This document shows positions 59,274 through 64,000 of a stretch of 64,000 nt of DNA, in pieces. Each line of letters starts with the position of its first letter. Within the stretch, counting starts at the first letter, position 1. Below the pieces are notes generated by a model. It did not search any database, was not told the origin of the DNA, and saw only the letters and a list, made by a program, of their open reading frames with translations. The translations under genes and the position numbers were made by a program. Source of the stretch: Siphonodentalium dalli (Eukaryota; Mollusca; Scaphopoda; Gadilida; Siphonodentaliidae); contig CP136067.1 in assembly GCA_032622095.1 (NCBI GenBank), positions 79,510,705 to 79,574,704 of the forward strand. Direction: 5' to 3'.

Positions 59274-59541
59274 CAAGACTAAACCATCATATAAGATTCT
59301 ATACCAGCACCCAACATGTCTTTCAAACAAGTGTGAGCTCATCCATTGCAGGAACTGATATTTAGTTGCTCCATTAGGATGATTCATATTTTGGTATTCC
59401 GATGTGTGTGCTATGGTGCATGTTTGAGTTAACGAGGTGTTCAGCACCCTTCATAGTGACTGCCGAACTTCTTCAGGATTCTGCAATATTTTGATATAGA
59501 GATGTCTATGTTATGTATGTACATATAAATGGCTATAATGA

Positions 59542-59547
59542 AATAAA
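59542..59547 (+). terminator. Candidate NUP35 polyadenylation signal
   Basis: AATAAA about 270 nt after the stop codon; cleavage would fall near 59560-59570, giving a 3'UTR of about 290 nt. Confidence 0.6.
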
Positions 59548-59816
59548 ATCTTAACATTTTAGTATGAGTTCCAGATTTGTATCTCATAGGCACTGGGGTT
59601 CCGACTCTTTTGTGATCAAGACCCGACTCTGTTCCGATTTTTTTTTCCAAAAATTTTGAGAAGTTTTTTTTATGCCGAAAGACGTAAACATGGACGAAAG
59701 ATGAGTCTCTCCGATATTTTTGTCGATGAATATATAATCGCTAAAGATCCCAAAGTGGTGAGACCGCTGAACCCCAGTGATAGGGATAGATAGACAGCTC
59801 ACAAAACACATCTTAA

Positions 59817-60052
59817 CTCTTTGGTAACTGGAGCTTTCTGGATTTTTGTGAAAATCCTGTGCCAATGTATTCTCTTCGCCCATAGGATGCCTCGCATATA
59901 ATGCGTTGGCCTAACAATATTTACCTTCATCTTGTAAGCCAGTGCATTCTCTTATATATGCGAGGCTCTCTATGGGAGACTCGCATGTAAAAGAGAATGC
60001 ACTGGCACATGATCTGTAATGCTGCGCCAGCACAGCTCCCGTCATGAAAGGG
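59817..60052. mobile_element. Palindrome-bearing piggyBac-like MITE, copy M5
   Basis: Flanked by TTAA (59813-59816 and 60053-60056). The left end CTCTTTGGTAACTGG is diverged; the right end is CCGTCATGAAAGGG. The first palindrome (59862-59913) is internally deleted, the second (59938-60006) nearly complete. Confidence 0.78.
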
Positions 60053-60076
60053 TTAATCAAGAATATTTTAATGAAC

Positions 60077-60823
60077 GAGTTTCAGCTGTTATATGAGGAT
60101 ATGAAATGTGACTAGACGACATCCACAATGAGTTTCAGCTTTTATATGAGGATATGAAATGTGACTAGACGACATCCACAATGAGTTTCAGCTTGCATAT
60201 GAGGATATGAAATGTGACTAGACGACATCCACAGTGAGTTTAAAGGTACTCAATCCGATCAGAGGGTCCCCATCTCAACAGATTCCAACAACAACAATCC
60301 GATCAGAGGGTCCTATATTACTATTTCTTTGGCTTTTAGGGTAAAAAATATTTGATTCGAGTCGAGGAACCCATCAAACAAAGCTCAGAGTTATTAGATA
60401 TTGATTTTTGAAATTTGTTATTTTCTCGAGATGAGTACTAATAATTGCCTTCAACTTCGCAATCTGCTCGAGATGTGTACACCAAAATACTATTCAAACA
60501 GACAAGGATGGATAACTCTAAAATCAAGTGGTAATAATAACGCAATTTTGACTGTGTTCTGGGACAGAAAGTATTCCCGATAATGAAAAATAATAGATTT
60601 CTAAAATCGATATCTAAAAAATCTGAGCTTTGATGGGTGGCTTCCTCGACTCGAATCAAATATTTTTGACCCCCGAAGCCATTGAAATAGTAATTGAGAG
60701 GAGTTTTATCGGATTGAGTACCTTTAAGCTTTTATATGAGGATATGAAATGTGACTAGACGACATCCACAATGAGTTTCAGCTTTTAAATGAAGATATGA
60801 AATGTGACCAGACGACATCCACA
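60077..60823 (+). repeat. 53-bp minisatellite interrupted by a MITE
   Basis: GAGTTTCAGC-TTATATGAGG units start at 60077, 60130, 60183 and 60236. The fourth is cut at 60242 and resumes after the MITE at 60728, followed by one more unit (about 60773-60823). Confidence 0.92.
60243..60723. mobile_element. TTAA MITE, AGGTACTCA family, with empty-site evidence
   Basis: 481 bp between TTAA (60239-60242) and TTAA (60724-60727). Deleting the element and one TTAA leaves GAGTTTAAGCTTTTATATG, one base from the neighbouring minisatellite unit GAGTTTCAGCTTTTATATG. This fixes both the boundary and the TTAA target. Confidence 0.95.
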
Positions 60824-61229
60824 AGTTTGAGGGGGAAGGGGAGGGTCTTCCTAATCCAGCAGCAAGTACTCAGCAGATACATTCTAAGCTCCGCAGGATA
60901 GGTCTTCTCCATCTCTTTTTGCAATTCTCTACTTTATTTGCAGGATCTTCAATCCAAATCAAGACTATTTGTTTTGTTTGGGCCCACTGGTAGCTGGTCA
61001 ACATGTTGTATTAGTCTTGTGGTTTAGTTCAGTACATAGTCTTATGGTGATATTGTTTGTTATCAGGTCAATCCAGTTCTTTGATTGAGGTGCATAGGGG
61101 TTTTTATCTTTCCTCGTAGCCTCCACCTGCCAGAAAATTTTATATACCATAGTTCAGTGGACATGATATCTTTAATGGAGATACATTATTTTTCTAAATA
61201 AGTAAAATATATATCTCCTAGAAGTATCT
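60824..61229. other. Non-coding spacer before the LINE
   Basis: No gene or structured repeat recognised. Confidence 0.5.
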
Positions 61230-63790
61230 TTTGGAAAGACCTGGGACAATTCGTGACTAATACTCTTTAATTGTGGTTACAGCCAACTTGAACTCTCTAT
61301 AGCAAAGAAATGTGTTATAATAACATGTAACCCAAAACCAAATAAAGATAAAGCGCATTTGAAAAATTGGAGACCTATCTCACTTCTCAATATAGACATA
61401 TAAATTGCATCAGCAGTGATAGCTAATAGACTAAAAAAAATACCTCCCTAAATTAATTTCCAACTCCCAACTTGGTTTTATGTTTGGACGGTATATTGGA
61501 GAATCCTCTCGACTGACACTAGATTTGATTGACAAATGTGAAAAAAATGATATTTCAGGGATATTAGCAATCTTGGATTTTGAAAAAGCATTTGACTCAT
61601 TAGAGTGGTCTTACATAGAGAAGTGCTTGGACTTTTTCAAATTTGGAACTTCAATTAAAAGATGGGTGAAAACCTTCTACACAGATATCTATAGCTATGT
61701 AATCAATAATGGTAATCTTTCAAATAAAATACAAATTTGCAGAGGAGTAAGGCAAGGTGACCCTCTATCGCCATACCTTTTATTCTCGCTGTAGAAATCT
61801 TAAGTGCAAATCTAAAATTTAACCCGGACATAAAAGGTATTGAGTTAAATGGATCAGAATACTTACTCTCACAATACGCAGACGACCTCACGCTCTTCCT
61901 TCAGGATGATCAAAAATCTCTCAATGTTGCACTTAATACATTTGATAAATTTAGTGCCATATCAGGTTTAAAAGTTAACTTTGACAAAACAGAAGCAGTC
62001 TGGATTGGGGCAAAAAGGGGTTGTGGTGAAGAAAAGGTGACTGACCAAAAAATATCCTGGAATCACAAAAAATCATTCAAAATTCTTGGCATTGAAATAG
62101 ATTTGTACAGTGAAAATTACATACAAAATAACTACAAGAATAAACTAATGAAAATTGAAAAACTACTAAATGACTGGTCTTTTAGAAACCTCAGTCTCTA
62201 TGGTAAGACTACAGTGGTTAAAACATTGGCGTTGCCAATGCTAACTCACTGTCTTACAGTATTACCATCACCTTCGATTGAAATGCAAAACCAAATTCAA
62301 ACAGTATTTTTCAAATTTCTTTGGTCAGGTAAACCAGACAAAATTAAGAGAAATATTATTATTAATGAATTAGAAGCAGGTGGCCTTAAATTTCCTCATC
62401 TGGAATCTTTTAATAAAGCATTGAAACTGACATGGATAAAACAAATGTTGAACCCAAATATTGAAACTAGTTGGAAATCGATACTTATTGATGAATTAGA
62501 ACAACTTGGGGGGTAAAAAATTTGGAAATTAAACAAAGAAGGGCTGAACTTAATTGGTAAAAAATTGAATACTTTCTGGAAAGATGTACTTAAATCATGG
62601 TCTTGCTTGCAAACTACATCTATCACCACAGAAGATATCCAAAGTGAACCGCTCTTTTACAACAAGAATATCAGAATAAACCGAAAAATGGTCTTTTATA
62701 AGACTTGGGTAGAAAAGGGCATTTACTTTTTAAATGATTTAATCAATGATGAAACCTCTGGCATAATGAAATATGAGGAATTTTGTAGCAAGTATGATTT
62801 ACAAACTCCCTTCACCACCTATATAAGCCTGATTACAGCCTTACCAAAGGCATGGAAAGACTGTTTATCGACATCAATTCACCTTAACAGTGTGACATCT
62901 GACTATATAATTAAATTAAAAAGCTTGCAGAGTTTTACTCCATTTTCTTGAATGAAATTATCCTGTCACCCCAAACATCTCAGAAAAAATGGCAAGACCG
63001 CCTTGGGAAAATATTTTCAGCTGAGCAGTGGAAATCAATATACAATAACACGGCCAGAATAACAAATGACACTGGGCTTTTATCTTTCCAATTCAAAATG
63101 AATCATGATATCTTATACACAAATTCAAAGCTTTTTAAATGCAAATTATCAGAAACTGAGTTGTGCTGCTTCTGTCAAGAACAAAAGGAAACACTGCTTC
63201 ACTTTTTCTATGAATGCCCAGTTTCTAAATCAGTACTATTGTCATTACATGAAAAAATAGCGGAAAAATGTAATATAAACTTTGACATTTCACCAGAATG
63301 GGTAACCTTGGGTTGCAATATAATTGAGACTGAAATAGATAATATAATTAGTCTTTGTATTTTACTATATAAAAGGTATATATATTCCTGTAAATTCAGG
63401 AATAGTGAACCTTCAGTGAAGGGCTTAATAGAAACAATACAGCATTATAAAAACATAGATGAGGTACCATTGAAACGCTTCTCCACTAGGAAGGAAAAAA
63501 CTTTCTTTGAAAGATGGAAACTTTTAAATTCTCTATTCACAACAAGTCACACTGTTAGGGTGGTTAGCCGTAGTAGAGACTCTATACCTGTTTAGATGCT
63601 TCCCTAAATCAAACTTATATGAAGTTCTCATTTCTATTTTTTATATCATTGAAATGTGGAGAATAATTGAAACTGAATATCTAATTGTAATCCTCTTTAA
63701 TTTCTGCAATTTTTGCCAAATGTCTGTATTTTTTATATGACAAGTCTGAATGAGTATGTATTTTTGATCTCAATAAAAATTATTAAAAAA
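61230..63790 (+). pseudogene. 5'-truncated L1/Tx1-like LINE, reverse transcriptase to C-terminus, frameshifted
   Basis: Traces of NWRPISLLN (about 61360) precede GFMFGRYIGES, ILDFEKAFDSLEW, GVRQGDPLSPYL (about 61743-61778), then after a one-base frame change AVEIL and QYADDLTLFL with the catalytic Asp pair. A thumb-like segment (NWSFRNLSLYGK-like DWSFRNLSLYGKTTVVKTLA) follows. Near the end is a CCHC-type motif CCFCQEQKETLLHFFYEC. The 3' end is AATAAAAATTATTAAAAAAA at 63771. Frames are broken at about 61395, 61438, 61779, 62514 and 62945, and the endonuclease domain is missing, so it is inactive. Clade assignment is from general motif recall. Confidence 0.85.
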
Positions 63791-63822
63791 ACGAGAGGCC
63801 GATCACGATCGGCAGATGTTAA

Positions 63823-64000
63823 CCCATCCCTTGGCGATAAAAATTTAATATGATCGGATAAATGAGAGTTTTGGTGTTGAATTATAGAGTATACTGTTAT
63901 GTACTATTATAGACAAATGTACATAACACAAATTATTGGAATTTATGGGTCACTGGCATTTATATAAGAGAATGCACTGGTACAGGATCTGTAATGCTAA
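63823..64000. mobile_element. Partial TTAACCC MITE with half palindrome, cut by window end
   Basis: TTAA at 63819-63822 is followed by CCCATCCCTTGGCG. Near the edge, TATATAAGAGAATGCACTGG and TACAGGATCTGTAATGCT match the right half of the shared palindrome module. Confidence 0.6.

Overview
The window is animal nuclear DNA: AT-rich, with two intron-containing protein genes in a dense bed of transposable elements and no sign of bacterial operons. A lophotrochozoan, most likely a bivalve mollusc, is my best guess. The basis is the ~160-bp tandem-repeat elements ending in CAGTGTCATTGACACTTT (resembling bivalve 'pearl'/Helentron-associated elements), a tRNA-derived SINE with a GCACGTTAAAGAACCC motif, and a LINE with an L1/Tx1-like reverse transcriptase. 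This is inference, not proof.

Genes. (1) An apparently intact four-exon CYP2-like cytochrome P450 lies on the minus strand (19053 to 11847). The exons join in phase to give 1503 nt, a 500-residue protein plus stop, with membrane anchor, WKxxRR helix C, AGTETT helix I, ExxR and a heme loop split by the last intron. (2) NUP35/NUP53, a nuclear pore scaffold protein, lies on the plus strand (exons 39833 to 59273). It has an RRM-like MPPN domain over exons 6-8 and the conserved SKAMEYxFGW end. Its first short coding exon was not found and the exon 3/exon 4 junction is ambiguous. All other coding matter is transposon-derived: a LINE C-terminal remnant (1-470), a 249-codon frame resembling the C-terminal part of an integrase-like transposase (19778-20527), and a 5'-truncated, frameshifted LINE (61230-63790).

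Layout. 0-11 kb: LINE remnant, a 710-bp fold-back element, local duplications, short-motif clusters. 11.2-19.1 kb: P450 gene, its introns filled with TTAA-flanked MITEs, a reversed pearl-like array and a tandem array rich in TCAAGGTCA half-sites. 19.3-21.1 kb: a 1.74-kb element with ~54-bp inverted ends, 35 GATATCA-type palindromic sites at mostly 20-22 bp spacing, and an integrase-like ORF, placed just upstream of the P450 promoter. 21-32.9 kb: inverted-repeat elements, including a nested complex (23.4-27.4 kb). 33-39.8 kb: pearl-like elements, one split by a hAT-type MITE with a recognisable empty site. 39.8-59.3 kb: NUP35. 59.8-64 kb: MITEs, a 53-bp minisatellite cut by a MITE, and the LINE.

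The recurring theme is several sequence-distinct families of short non-autonomous elements that all sit at TTAA (piggyBac-like target choice). One super-family carries 69-bp near-perfect palindromes, often in pairs. The two genes have no evident functional link. The most unusual structure is the GATATC-array element at 19326-21062.
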